NCBI GenBank assembly: GCA_021776655.1
Contig: JAJFFK010000026.1
Coordinates: 1 to 42,932, forward strand
Reading direction: 5' to 3'
Length of the DNA: 42,932 nucleotides
Source: Henriciella sp.
GTDB taxonomy: Bacteria; Pseudomonadota; Alphaproteobacteria; Caulobacterales; Hyphomonadaceae
The position numbers were made by a program, and so were the translations under genes. Each line of letters begins with the position of its first letter. Position 1 is the first letter of the stretch. Below are positions 7,812-14,934 of the stretch, one piece after another. The notes beneath the pieces were generated by a model, which was given only the letters and a program-made list of their open reading frames with translations, had not been told where the DNA came from and did no database searches.

Positions 7812-8225
7812 CTATTCGCCAGGCTTCAGAGGCACGGCGTAAAGCTCAAGCCGGTGATCGATCAGGCGGTAACCAAGCTTGCGGGCAATTTCATCTTGCA
7901 GCCGCTCAATCTCTTCATTGTGAAATTCAATCACCGCGCCCGACTTCACATCGATCAAGTGATCATGATGCTCGTCCGGCACCTCTTCATAGCGCGAGCG
8001 ACCATCGCCGAAATCATGGCTTTCTATGATCCCGGCTTCCTCGAACAGTTTGACGGTTCGATAAACCGTCGCGAGCGAGATCGACTTATCCACGGCATTG
8101 GCGCGGCGATGCAATTCCTCGGCATCAGGGTGATCTTCTGCGGTTGACAGAATACGCGCGATTGTACGGCGTTGCTCGGTCATGCGAAGGCCTTTTTCGG
8201 CGCACAGTTTTTCCAGACGGTCCAT
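7812..8225 (-). CDS. fur: Ferric/manganese uptake regulator (Fur/Mur family)
   Basis: 137-residue metal-dependent repressor. N-terminal winged helix: LCAEKGLRMTEQRRTIARIL then DHPDAEELHRRA and the recognition segment ISLATVYRTVKLFEEAGII. The metal site is seen in DEHHDHLIDVKSGAVIEFHNEEIE. CxxC zinc pairs are absent, as in alphaproteobacterial Fur/Mur, so manganese or iron sensing cannot be separated by eye. I use the ATG at 8225; a GTG at 8270 is an in-frame alternative that would overlap rimI more deeply. The place after tsaB-rimI is conserved in alphaproteobacteria. Confidence 0.88.
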   Translation of the reverse strand: MDRLEKLCAEKGLRMTEQRRTIARILSTAEDHPDAEELHRRANAVDKSISLATVYRTVKLFEEAGIIESHDFGDGRSRYEEVPDEHHDHLIDVKSGAVIEFHNEEIERLQDEIARKLGYRLIDHRLELYAVPLKPGE

Positions 8226-8247
8226 AGCGACTACATGCCCTTTCAGG

Positions 8248-8715
8248 TCAGCTCTGTCCAGCAAGGACACGCGACATCAGCACCGCATCAACCCGCAAAC
8301 CATCGCCGCGCTTGTAATATCCGAGCCTACGCGCGTCCTGCGCGAAGCCCAGCGTCTGATACAGCGCAAAGGCAGGCAAATTGTCGGCGGCGACATCCAG
8401 CATCATGCGCTGCACACCCTGCGCGCGCAGAACATCCATAGCCGCTTCAACCAGCGCCCTCGCCAGCCCGGATCGGCGCAGCGCAGGCGCAACTGCGAGT
8501 GTCAGCATGTCCGCTGTATCCAAGACGGTTTGAACCAGGATCAGTCCGGCAAGGCCTGTGTCACCGTTCAGGCACAGCGCCAATGTTGAGTCCAGGCTCA
8601 GCATTTGCGTAAATTCAGCGCGGGTCCAGCCCGCCAGAGGGGCAAAGGCTTTGATGTGCAAGGCGGATAATTGCGCCGCATCTGCGCCAGTTGCAGGGGC
8701 GATATTGTAACTCAA
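8248..8715 (-). CDS. rimI: Ribosomal-protein-alanine acetyltransferase RimI-like
   Basis: 155-residue GNAT acetyltransferase. The acetyl-CoA pyrophosphate loop is in VAPALRRSGLARALV, followed by the C-terminal block AADNLPAFALYQTLGFAQDARRLGYY that is typical of RimI (N-terminal acetylation of protein S18). It overlaps tsaB by 4 bp (ATGA), a strong operon sign, and tsaB-rimI linkage is common across bacteria. Substrate specificity is inferred from context and overall fit. Confidence 0.85.
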   Translation of the reverse strand: MSYNIAPATGADAAQLSALHIKAFAPLAGWTRAEFTQMLSLDSTLALCLNGDTGLAGLILVQTVLDTADMLTLAVAPALRRSGLARALVEAAMDVLRAQGVQRMMLDVAADNLPAFALYQTLGFAQDARRLGYYKRGDGLRVDAVLMSRVLAGQS

Positions 8716-9356
8716 ACGGGTGTTCCGCAGGGCAGCAATGCATCGGGTTCGCGCGCATAGACCGGGCGCGGCGGATGCTCAGCCGGATTAAACTCGGCAG
8801 TCAGTTCGGCCACCCGAATGGCACACGGTTGGGCTGGATGAACGTCAATCTCTGGCATCTCAGCAACCAGCGCTGGCGCTGATCCGTAGACCATGTGCGG
8901 ATGCGCTTGTAAGAGATCAATCAGCGCCGCCAGCGGCATTTCCTCTGCCTGTCCGGTTGCAAGGCCGCTTCTGAAGCGCTGGGTCCAATATGTGATGTCA
9001 GGTGCGCGCTTCTTGGCACTCAAAACCACAATCGCAGACCCTTGCTGGCCCGCAGGCAGCGCTGCCTCAAGGCTGGTGATGCCAATCGCGGCGGTTTTGG
9101 TCGCAAGTGCCAGTCCGCGCACGAAAGCAACACCTACCCGCACGCCGGTAAAGCTGCCCGGTCCCGTCACCACGCCAAACCGGTCAATGTCGGTCAGTGA
9201 GATCCCAGCCACCACACACGCCTGTTGAACCAGGCCCGGCAGTCTTGCATCCTGACCGCGTTGCATTGGCTCGTGGATATGCGCAAGCAGCGCGCCGCCA
9301 CGCACAATCGCGATGTCACAGGCCGGATCGGCAGTATGGATGGCCAGTGTCAGCAT
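8712..9356 (-). CDS. tsaB: tRNA threonylcarbamoyladenosine biosynthesis protein TsaB
   Basis: 214-residue ASKHA-fold protein needed with TsaC, TsaD and TsaE for t6A37 modification of tRNA; it is the scaffold partner of TsaD. Recognised by the N-terminal strand LTLAIHTADPACDIAIV, then VVTGPGSFTGVRVGVAFVRGLA, the TsaB signature. It is the first gene of the minus-strand operon tsaB-rimI-fur-udk-CAP. Its promoter must lie within or beyond the compound palindromic element immediately upstream (9367-9634), because the element begins 10 bp before the start codon. Confidence 0.9.
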   Translation of the reverse strand: MLTLAIHTADPACDIAIVRGGALLAHIHEPMQRGQDARLPGLVQQACVVAGISLTDIDRFGVVTGPGSFTGVRVGVAFVRGLALATKTAAIGITSLEAALPAGQQGSAIVVLSAKKRAPDITYWTQRFRSGLATGQAEEMPLAALIDLLQAHPHMVYGSAPALVAEMPEIDVHPAQPCAIRVAELTAEFNPAEHPPRPVYAREPDALLPCGTPV

Positions 9357-9366
9357 TGGTCATACC

Positions 9367-9634
9367 TAGGCTCAGGCTCTGTTAATCTCACCATTTTGGC
9401 GCTGTCCTGACATGGTGCTGCTTAGGAAGAGACTTGCAGGAATGGCCAGCCCTTTCAAGAGGCTCTGACGACAGGCAGCGCCATGTCAGGGCAGCGTCCC
9501 GCAGAGGTCGCTTCATCTGGCCCACTGGCAGCGCTGGAAAGCCTTGAAAGTAAACATACTTCCTGCGGCTCTCCGCCTTGTCAGCAAACCAGATGAAGCG
9601 ACCAAAGTGGTGAGATTAACAGGGCCTGAGCCTA
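9367..9634. repeat. 268-bp compound inverted-repeat element (three nested stems)
   Basis: Outer arms 9367-9399 and 9602-9634 are 33 bp long and complementary with two mismatches. Directly inside the left arm, 9400-9415 pairs with 9481-9496 (16 bp, one mismatch). The perfect 15-bp pair 9506-9520 with 9589-9603 forms the second inner stem and shares two bases with the outer right arm. The layout is a T-shaped three-way junction with two long hairpins on one base stem. Loops hold further short complementary blocks (for example GCAGGAA near 9436 and TTCCTGC near 9560). The right end supplies the TAG stop codon of the RutE-like gene. It could be a MITE-like element or a structured RNA; no target-site duplication is clear and no protein is encoded. 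Confidence 0.8.
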
Positions 9635-10234
9635 GAGGATTAGGCACGCCTCCTCAAAGGCCAATCGCGGTGATCGGTCAAAAATCGTACTGTCATCGCC
9701 ATGACCAATGCAGCATAGCCAGTTTGAGCGCCAATGCCTGGTTGCCTCTGATCCGAAAAAGAACTCCTGATCCACGCCGGCATTATCGAACCCAGACATA
9801 GGTCCACAATCAAGACCCAAAGCACGCGCTGCCAGCATCATATAAGCGCCCGATAGCGTGCCGTTGCGAATTGCGGTGACTTCACGCACGCCATCATCGG
9901 AAAACCAGCCCTTGGCACCGGGATTATGCGGGAACAGCTGCGGGATTTTGTCCTGGAACTGAAGATCATGCGCGCAAATGACGACCCAAGGCGCTGCCAT
10001 TGTCTTGTCGACATTCGTCTCTATCAGGTGCGGGCGCAAGCGCTGTTTACCTGCATCACTGGCAATGAAGACAAATCGCGCGGGCGAACAATTTGCGCTG
10101 GTCATGCCCATCTTGGTGAGATCATACACCGCCCGGATCATGGTTTCAGGCACACCCTGATCGGTCCAGCCATTATACGATCGGCCGTGCCGCCAAATCA
10201 GATCAAGCGCATAATCATTCACCGGTTTGGCCAT
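9632..10234 (-). CDS. RutE/HadB-like FMN nitroreductase (malonic semialdehyde reductase family)
   Basis: 200-residue flavin reductase that resembles E. coli RutE: YNGWTDQGVP, MTSANCSPARFVF, LFPHNPGAKGWF, RALGLDCGPMSGFDNAGVD and the very C-terminal RSPRLAFEEAC. RutE reduces malonic semialdehyde to 3-hydroxypropionate in uracil breakdown; other family members reduce quinones or nitro compounds. No other rut gene is in the window, so the substrate is open. The start at 10234 is chosen because AAGGGAG is 6 bp upstream; the ORF extends to 10270. The TAG stop lies inside the outer arm of the palindromic element. Confidence 0.82.
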   Translation of the reverse strand: MAKPVNDYALDLIWRHGRSYNGWTDQGVPETMIRAVYDLTKMGMTSANCSPARFVFIASDAGKQRLRPHLIETNVDKTMAAPWVVICAHDLQFQDKIPQLFPHNPGAKGWFSDDGVREVTAIRNGTLSGAYMMLAARALGLDCGPMSGFDNAGVDQEFFFGSEATRHWRSNWLCCIGHGDDSTIFDRSPRLAFEEACLIL

Positions 10235-10291
10235 CAACATCTCCCTTAAGCAGCCCAGATACGACCCCACCCCTTAGGCGCGTTCGCAGCA

Positions 10292-10309
10292 ATTTGGAAA
10301 TCGCCAAAT
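10292..10309. repeat. Short hairpin in the rutE-like/LLM divergent region
   Basis: ATTTGG (10292-10297) and CCAAAT (10304-10309) form a 6-bp inverted repeat with a 6-bp spacer in the 262-bp region (10235-10496) between two divergent flavoenzyme genes. It is a possible operator. I see nothing else definite in that region. Confidence 0.35.
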
Positions 10310-10496
10310 GTACGAGCCCGCAAGCTTTGCAGCAGGCCGGAAAAATCCGTTAATCGCCAATCGTCTTTGTCTTGGATTGAGGCTTGGCGGCGCATATACG
10401 TGGCGCGAAGACTGCACCTCGTTCGGCGATAATACGACAGTGATTGACCTTGAACATTTCACTTGCCATCACGAGGTCCGAACCGAGGGAGCCATG

Positions 10497-11507
10497 ATGC
10501 AGAAATTTTCACTGCTTGATTTGTCGCCGATACCTGAAGGGAAAACCCCGGCAGACGCGCTGGCAAATACTGTTGCCCTGGCCCGTGCTGCGGAACAGGC
10601 CGGGTATGCGCGTTACTGGCTTGCCGAGCATCACAATATGCCTGGTATCGCGAGCGCCGCAACCGGGATCGTGATTGGCCATGTCGCCGCAGCAACGTCG
10701 ACCATGCGCGTTGGTGCAGGTGGGATCATGCTGCCCAATCACGCGCCTTTGATGGTCGCAGAACAGTTTGGCACGCTCGCAACGCTCTATCCAAACCGAA
10801 TCGATCTAGGTCTGGGCCGCGCACCGGGAACGGACATGGCGACGGCCCGCGCGCTGCGTCGTCACATGGCGTCTGATGATAGCTTTCCGCAAGATGTGCA
10901 GGAGCTGATCGGCTATTTCAAGCAGGCACCAGACGGAGCTGCAGTGCGAGCCATCCCGGGGACAGGCACCGATGTTCCTGTGTGGATCCTCGGCTCCAGT
11001 CTTTATGGCGCGCAGCTCGCTGCATTTCTTGGCCTGCCTTACGCTTTTGCTTCACATTTTGCGCCCGCAATGCTGGAACAGGCCCTATCGATCTATCGCT
11101 CGACCTTCCAACCTTCCGAGACCCTTGAAAAGCCTTATGTGATCGTTGCGGCGGGTGTCTGCGCGGCGGCTACAGATGCTGAGGCCAATTATCTGCGCTC
11201 GTCTCAAATGCTCGCCTTCGCGCGACTACGTACAGGCCATCCTGGCAAATTACCGTTTCCGACCGATGACATTGCGTCTGAGGTCTCTGCCGCCATATTG
11301 GCGCAGATACAGCAAGCGCTGTCATGCTCAGCAGTTGGCTCGGCCGCGACTGTCGAGCAGCAACTGCGCGCCATCGTTGAGACGTATCAGCCAGATGAGC
11401 TTATGGTCACAGGCACAATCCACGATCATGCGGCACGCGTGCGGTCCTTTGAAACTGTCGCAGGTATATTGGCAGAGCTGTGTGAGGTATCAGAAATTTC
11501 TGCATGA
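10497..11507 (+). CDS. Luciferase-like (LLM class) flavin-dependent monooxygenase
   Basis: 336-residue TIM-barrel flavoprotein of the bacterial luciferase-like superfamily, YhbW-like subgroup. Diagnostic blocks: [73 protein letters not shown], and VWILGSS followed by [10 protein letters not shown]. Members act with a reduced-flavin supplier; substrates are mostly unknown. The start at 10497 gives 6 bp spacing from GAGGGA; another ATG is directly before it at 10494, and the ORF is open back to 10308. The divergent RutE-like flavoprotein gene could be a partner, but this is inference. Confidence 0.85.
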   Translation: MQKFSLLDLSPIPEGKTPADALANTVALARAAEQAGYARYWLAEHHNMPGIASAATGIVIGHVAAATSTMRVGAGGIMLPNHAPLMVAEQFGTLATLYPNRIDLGLGRAPGTDMATARALRRHMASDDSFPQDVQELIGYFKQAPDGAAVRAIPGTGTDVPVWILGSSLYGAQLAAFLGLPYAFASHFAPAMLEQALSIYRSTFQPSETLEKPYVIVAAGVCAAATDAEANYLRSSQMLAFARLRTGHPGKLPFPTDDIASEVSAAILAQIQQALSCSAVGSAATVEQQLRAIVETYQPDELMVTGTIHDHAARVRSFETVAGILAELCEVSEISA

Positions 11508-11536
11508 TCCCTCATCCCTTGAGCTAGGTCCTGACC

Positions 11537-12811
11537 TTAAGTCTCTGTTTTACTGACTGAGCTTTGCGGCATATTCAATCGCGCAAAATCCGCACCGGTC
11601 GGATTCTGAAACAGCCGGAGGTCAAATTCTGGAGCGGCGGCAAACAGATGATCAAAAATATCTGACTGGATGCTTTCATAATCGATCCAGTCCGTGGTTG
11701 TGGTGAACACATAGACTTCGATCGGCAGGCCATTTTCGGTTGGCTCCAGCTGACGCACCAGAAAAGTGAACGCGGTACTGATCTTTGGGTGGGCGCGAAG
11801 GTAGGCTTCGACATAGGCGCGGAATGTGCCGACATTGGTGAGGTGACGGCCATTGACCAGTGTCGACGTGTCGACCTCTGCGGCTGTGTTGTACGCAGAG
11901 AGCTCCATTTTCTTGGCGGCGATATAGTCTGCGATATATTGGATTCGGGCGAACCGGGACAGCATTTCTGCATCGCAGAATTTGACTGAACCAACATCCA
12001 GATGGATGGCCCGCTTGATGCGCCGTCCGCCGGTCTCTTGCATGCCGCGCCAATTCTTGAAGCTGTCATTGATCAGGGACTGGGTTGGAATAGTGGTGAT
12101 TGTCTTGTCGAAGTTTCGGATTTTGACCGTCGTGAGGCCGATCTCGATAATGTCGCCGTCGACTGAGAATTTAGGCATTTCAATCCAGTCACCCACCGTG
12201 ACCATTCTGTTAGCCGAGAGCTGGATGCCAGCGACAAAGCCCAGGATGGGGTCTTTGAAAACCAGCATCAACACGGCTGTCATCGCGCCGAGCCCAGCGA
12301 AGAAGGCGAATGGCGACTGGCCAAGCACAAGCGACAACACGGTGATCGCACCAAAGAAATAGAGCAGCAGTTTGGCAATTTGTACAAAGCTCGTGATCGG
12401 GAAGGTCTTCGAAGTCTCATAGGTCCGGTAGATCGCCACGCCAGCATTCATCAGCGCGTCAATGAAGAGGACGATCATCAAGGTGAGATAGAGCAAGCTT
12501 GCGGTTTCGATCGCCTGTACCGCAATGGGGAAAGGCGCGAAGACGGCTGGCCCGAGCGCATAGATGACGGCAGCCGGTGCGACATGGGACAATCGCGGGA
12601 AGACTTTCATCCGCGTGAATGTGTCGTCACGCTTGGATTCAGAGCGCATGATCGCACGGGCAAGTGTGGCCACAATCACATACCGCATGACAAGGTAGGC
12701 GAAGAATGCCAGCGCCAGGACGACAAGCAATGCGGCCCCAACCGCAACACCGAATGCCAGATCTTCTGACAGGCCAAAGGAGTCAACCAGGTCCGATATC
12801 ATATCCAGCAT
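11537..12811 (-). CDS. MscS-family mechanosensitive channel (YbdG-like)
   Basis: 424 residues. Four to five hydrophobic segments lie in the first 210 residues (LVVLALAFFAYLVMRYVIV, LLYLTLMIVLFIDALM, LLLYFFGAITVLSLVLG, FFAGLGAMTAVLMLVF). The MscS pore/beta-domain signature follows: FKDPILGFVAGIQLS, MVTVGDWIEMP, GDIIEIGLTTVKIRNFDKT and TIPTQSLI. The C-terminal soluble part, with KNWRGMQETGGRRIKR and a long cage region, matches YbdG-type mini-channels. The likely role is release of osmolytes on hypo-osmotic shock. The start at 12811 has GGAG 8 bp upstream; the frame continues to 12913 without support. It converges on the monooxygenase gene and is divergent from the small HTH gene. Confidence 0.9.
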   Translation of the reverse strand: MLDMISDLVDSFGLSEDLAFGVAVGAALLVVLALAFFAYLVMRYVIVATLARAIMRSESKRDDTFTRMKVFPRLSHVAPAAVIYALGPAVFAPFPIAVQAIETASLLYLTLMIVLFIDALMNAGVAIYRTYETSKTFPITSFVQIAKLLLYFFGAITVLSLVLGQSPFAFFAGLGAMTAVLMLVFKDPILGFVAGIQLSANRMVTVGDWIEMPKFSVDGDIIEIGLTTVKIRNFDKTITTIPTQSLINDSFKNWRGMQETGGRRIKRAIHLDVGSVKFCDAEMLSRFARIQYIADYIAAKKMELSAYNTAAEVDTSTLVNGRHLTNVGTFRAYVEAYLRAHPKISTAFTFLVRQLEPTENGLPIEVYVFTTTTDWIDYESIQSDIFDHLFAAAPEFDLRLFQNPTGADFARLNMPQSSVSKTET

Positions 12812-12947
12812 GTGGCGTTCTCCTAAGCGGCAATCTATTAGGCGCCTACATGGTGATATTCGCGTGGAGAAGAAAGTGCCTAGGCTCCATTTTCCCATTT
12901 GATCATTTTGCATATAGGGTCGTCTGGACTGCTGAGGAAAGACCCCA

Positions 12948-13127
12948 TTGACCGAACGTTTCGAACGCCATCGCCAAGCCTGGACAAATGAAGAGATTCA
13001 AAAGTTACATATGCTGGCAACCAAGGGGCTAAGCTTGAAGGCGATTGCCAAAGCCCTCACGCGCTCAGAGGAATCAACCAAGAAAAGAGCGAAACAAGAC
13101 AAGCTGAAAATTCAAAAAAAGCGCTGA
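12948..13127 (+). CDS. Small basic helix-turn-helix-like protein (TTG start)
   Basis: 59-residue ORF starting at TTG 12948, 7 bp after GAGGAAA (12934-12940), and ending at TGA 13125-13127. The middle, WTNEEIQKLHMLATKGLSLK followed by AIAKALTRSEESTKKRA, has the W-T-x-E-E-I-x-x-L-x-x-L-x-x-x-G-x-S pattern of the short SANT/HTH-like DNA-binding proteins frequent in alphaproteobacteria. The tail is Lys-rich. It lies between the MscS gene (divergent) and the PUFA-type cluster (same strand, 247 bp ahead). It could be a local regulator, but no evidence ties it to either neighbour. The unusual start codon and size explain why automatic callers may miss it. Confidence 0.6.
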   Translation: MTERFERHRQAWTNEEIQKLHMLATKGLSLKAIAKALTRSEESTKKRAKQDKLKIQKKR

Positions 13128-13186
13128 ATGGCCCAATCGCCCGCACTTGCTACTGACCGGTTTTGCGCTCTGGGTTCAGACCTTTG

Positions 13187-13209
13187 TTTAGGCGGGCTTT
13201 GGGCCTAAA
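13187..13209. terminator. Hairpin with A/T flank, possible bidirectional terminator
   Basis: TTTAGGC (13187-13193) pairs with GCCTAAA (13203-13209), loop of 9, followed by AAA on the plus strand and hence a U-run on the minus strand. A second structure follows at 13217-13256: ACCTTG/CAAGGT enclosed by ACGAC/GTCGT and then AATTTT. The pair probably separates the small HTH gene from the synthase cluster. Confidence 0.5.
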
Positions 13210-13278
13210 AAATCTGACGACGGATAGTACCTTGATCCAGAGCAAGGTCGGTCGTAATTTTGGATAAGCGCACTTTAT

Positions 13279-13314
13279 TTGGCATTAACTGTAATTGGTA
13301 GTCTAATTACTGTT
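13279..13314 (+). promoter_or_regulatory. Promoter overlapped by an inverted-repeat operator, upstream of pfaD
   Basis: TTGGCA (13279-13284), a 17-bp spacer and TCTAAT (13302-13307) each differ from the sigma-70 consensus by one base. Lying over them is an inverted repeat: AACTGTAATT (13287-13296) and AATTACTGTT (13305-13314), 9 of 10 positions complementary with an 8-bp spacer. A repressor bound there would cover the spacer and -10. Predicted transcript start near 13314 leaves a leader of about 60 nt. The leader ends with a four-codon frame (ATG at 13360, TAA at 13372-13374) directly abutting the pfaD ATG. Confidence 0.55.
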
Positions 13315-13374
13315 GTGCGCGTTGATTTCGTTGTCTTAGTAGTCTCGATAATTGTGTATATGAAAGTATGGTAA

Positions 13375-14922
13375 ATGGTGGACTCGATCTTGGACGCAGT
13401 GAAATCACCTCGGCGATTTTTTGCGGCTTCACATCAGGTATCCGGGATTGAGACAATTGTGTCTGGTGTGGAGCAGGATTTTACTGATTCAAACCAGATA
13501 ATGCTTGCGCCTGTCTATCCTGAATGGCTGGGTGACCGCGCGTTCTCGGCGACGCATGGCGCGCGGTTCAACTATATCGTCGGTGAAATGGCGCGCGGGA
13601 TCGCGACACCGCGAATGGTGGTCGAGGCTGTTCGGGCCGGATGTGTCGGCTTCTATGGTAGCGCTGGGCTGTCACCGCAGGAGATTGAGAGCGGCGTGGA
13701 GGCGATCAAGCGCGACCTGTCACCGGAGCAAATCGCCTGGGGTGCCAACCTGATCCACTCCCCACAGCAGCCCGGATACGAAGCTGCGGTGATCGACCTG
13801 TTCGTCAAACAAGGCGTCAAGCGGGTTTCGGCCTCGGCCTATATGAAATTGTCGCCGGATATTGTGCGCTATACCGCGCTTGGCCTGTCGCGCGGCAAGG
13901 ATGGTGAGATCAAGCGCGATCATCATGTCTTCGCGAAAGTTTCGCGCGCCGAAGTGGCTGAAGCCTTCATGGCCCCGCCACCGCAAAAGCTGCTGAGTGA
14001 ACTGGCTGCGGCGGGCCTGATCAGTGCGGATCAAGCGGAACTGGCGGCCTTGGTGCCGGTTGCGGCTGAAATCACCGCCGAAGCCGATAGTGGCGGCCAT
14101 ACCGATAATCGCCCAGCTGCGCCGCTATTTGCATCGCTAAGTCTGGCGCGCGACCGGGTTGCGGCACGTACGGGCGTCGATGCCAATGCGATCCGGATCG
14201 GTCTGGCGGGCGGGATTGCGACCCCGCATGGCGTGGCAGCAGCGTTCCAGATGGGCGCGGCCTATGTGCTGACCGGATCAATCAACCAGTCAGCCGTTGA
14301 GTCTGGACTGTCCGAGGCGGGGCGGGCATTGCTGTGCAAAGCCGGACCTGCAGATGTGATCATGGCCCCGGCGGCGGATATGTTCGAGCAAGGCGTCGAA
14401 GTCCAAGTGCTCCGACGCGGCACATTGTTTGGGATGCGGGCGAAACGGCTGCACGGGCTATATCGTTCTGGTGCCTCATTTGAGAGCATGAGCCAGAAAG
14501 ACCGTGACTGGCTGGAATCGGTGCTGGGTGAACCGTTTGAGACGGCGTGGTCGCAGACCAAGGCCTTCATCGAACAGGCCAATCCGAAAGAGGCTGAACG
14601 TGCCGCGAACGATGGCAACAAGCGTTTGGCACTGGTGGCGCGGCGCTATCTGTTCATGGGCGCGCAATGGGCCCGCGAGGGGCAAGAAGGCCGTGCGGCC
14701 GACTATCAAATCTGGTGCGGGCCAGCCATGGGCGTGTTCAATGAATGGGTCGCGGGCACACCGCTGGAACCAGGCGAGCGCCGTACCGTTCGCCAGATTG
14801 CCTGGAACCTGATGGAAGGCGCCGCCCGGATCACCCGGGCTGGGCAATTGCGGTCACAAGGGGCTTCAGTTCCAGCAACGGCTTTCAATTACACCCCACA
14901 ATGGTTTAGTGAGGAAGGCTAG
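13375..14922 (+). CDS. pfaD: PfaD-like trans-acting enoyl reductase of a PUFA-type synthase
   Basis: 515-residue FMN-dependent TIM-barrel (nitronate-monooxygenase fold) enoyl reductase of the PfaD family, which reduces the enoyl-ACP intermediates of PUFA synthases in trans. Family blocks in order: APVYPEWLGDRAF, GEMARGIATPRMVVEAVRAG, GFYGSAGLS, GANLIHSPQQPGYE, VSASAYMKLSP, KVSRAEVAEAFMAPPPQ, EADSGGHTDNRP, GGIATPHGVAAAFQMGAAYV, LTGSINQSAVESG, MAPAADMFEQGVEVQVLRRG, and DYQIWCGPAMGVFNEWV. Length is close to the usual 530-550. Ribosome binding site is weak; the ATG directly follows the stop of a four-codon frame. It is the first gene of the cluster, as in the myxobacterial pfa1 arrangement rather than last as in marine gammaproteobacteria. 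Confidence 0.93.
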   Translation: MVDSILDAVKSPRRFFAASHQVSGIETIVSGVEQDFTDSNQIMLAPVYPEWLGDRAFSATHGARFNYIVGEMARGIATPRMVVEAVRAGCVGFYGSAGLSPQEIESGVEAIKRDLSPEQIAWGANLIHSPQQPGYEAAVIDLFVKQGVKRVSASAYMKLSPDIVRYTALGLSRGKDGEIKRDHHVFAKVSRAEVAEAFMAPPPQKLLSELAAAGLISADQAELAALVPVAAEITAEADSGGHTDNRPAAPLFASLSLARDRVAARTGVDANAIRIGLAGGIATPHGVAAAFQMGAAYVLTGSINQSAVESGLSEAGRALLCKAGPADVIMAPAADMFEQGVEVQVLRRGTLFGMRAKRLHGLYRSGASFESMSQKDRDWLESVLGEPFETAWSQTKAFIEQANPKEAERAANDGNKRLALVARRYLFMGAQWAREGQEGRAADYQIWCGPAMGVFNEWVAGTPLEPGERRTVRQIAWNLMEGAARITRAGQLRSQGASVPATAFNYTPQWFSEEG

Positions 14923-14934
14923 GAACTTTTAGAT

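Noticed and set aside
7259-8029. Plus-strand ORF of 256 codons opposite udk and fur
   Set aside because: Antisense shadow across two well-identified genes.
9367-9634. Compound palindrome as an insertion sequence
   Set aside because: No transposase ORF and no clear target-site duplication; kept as a repeat or structured element only.
9650-9800. Possible frameshift near the C-terminus of the RutE-like protein (odd GSEATRHWRSNW stretch)
   Set aside because: The terminal block RSPRLAFEEAC is in the same frame as the rest and length is normal, so no frameshift is needed.
11537-12811. MscS channel as part of the lipid synthase system (membrane tension link)
   Set aside because: Opposite strand, separate promoter, and MscS genes are common; adjacency alone is not evidence.
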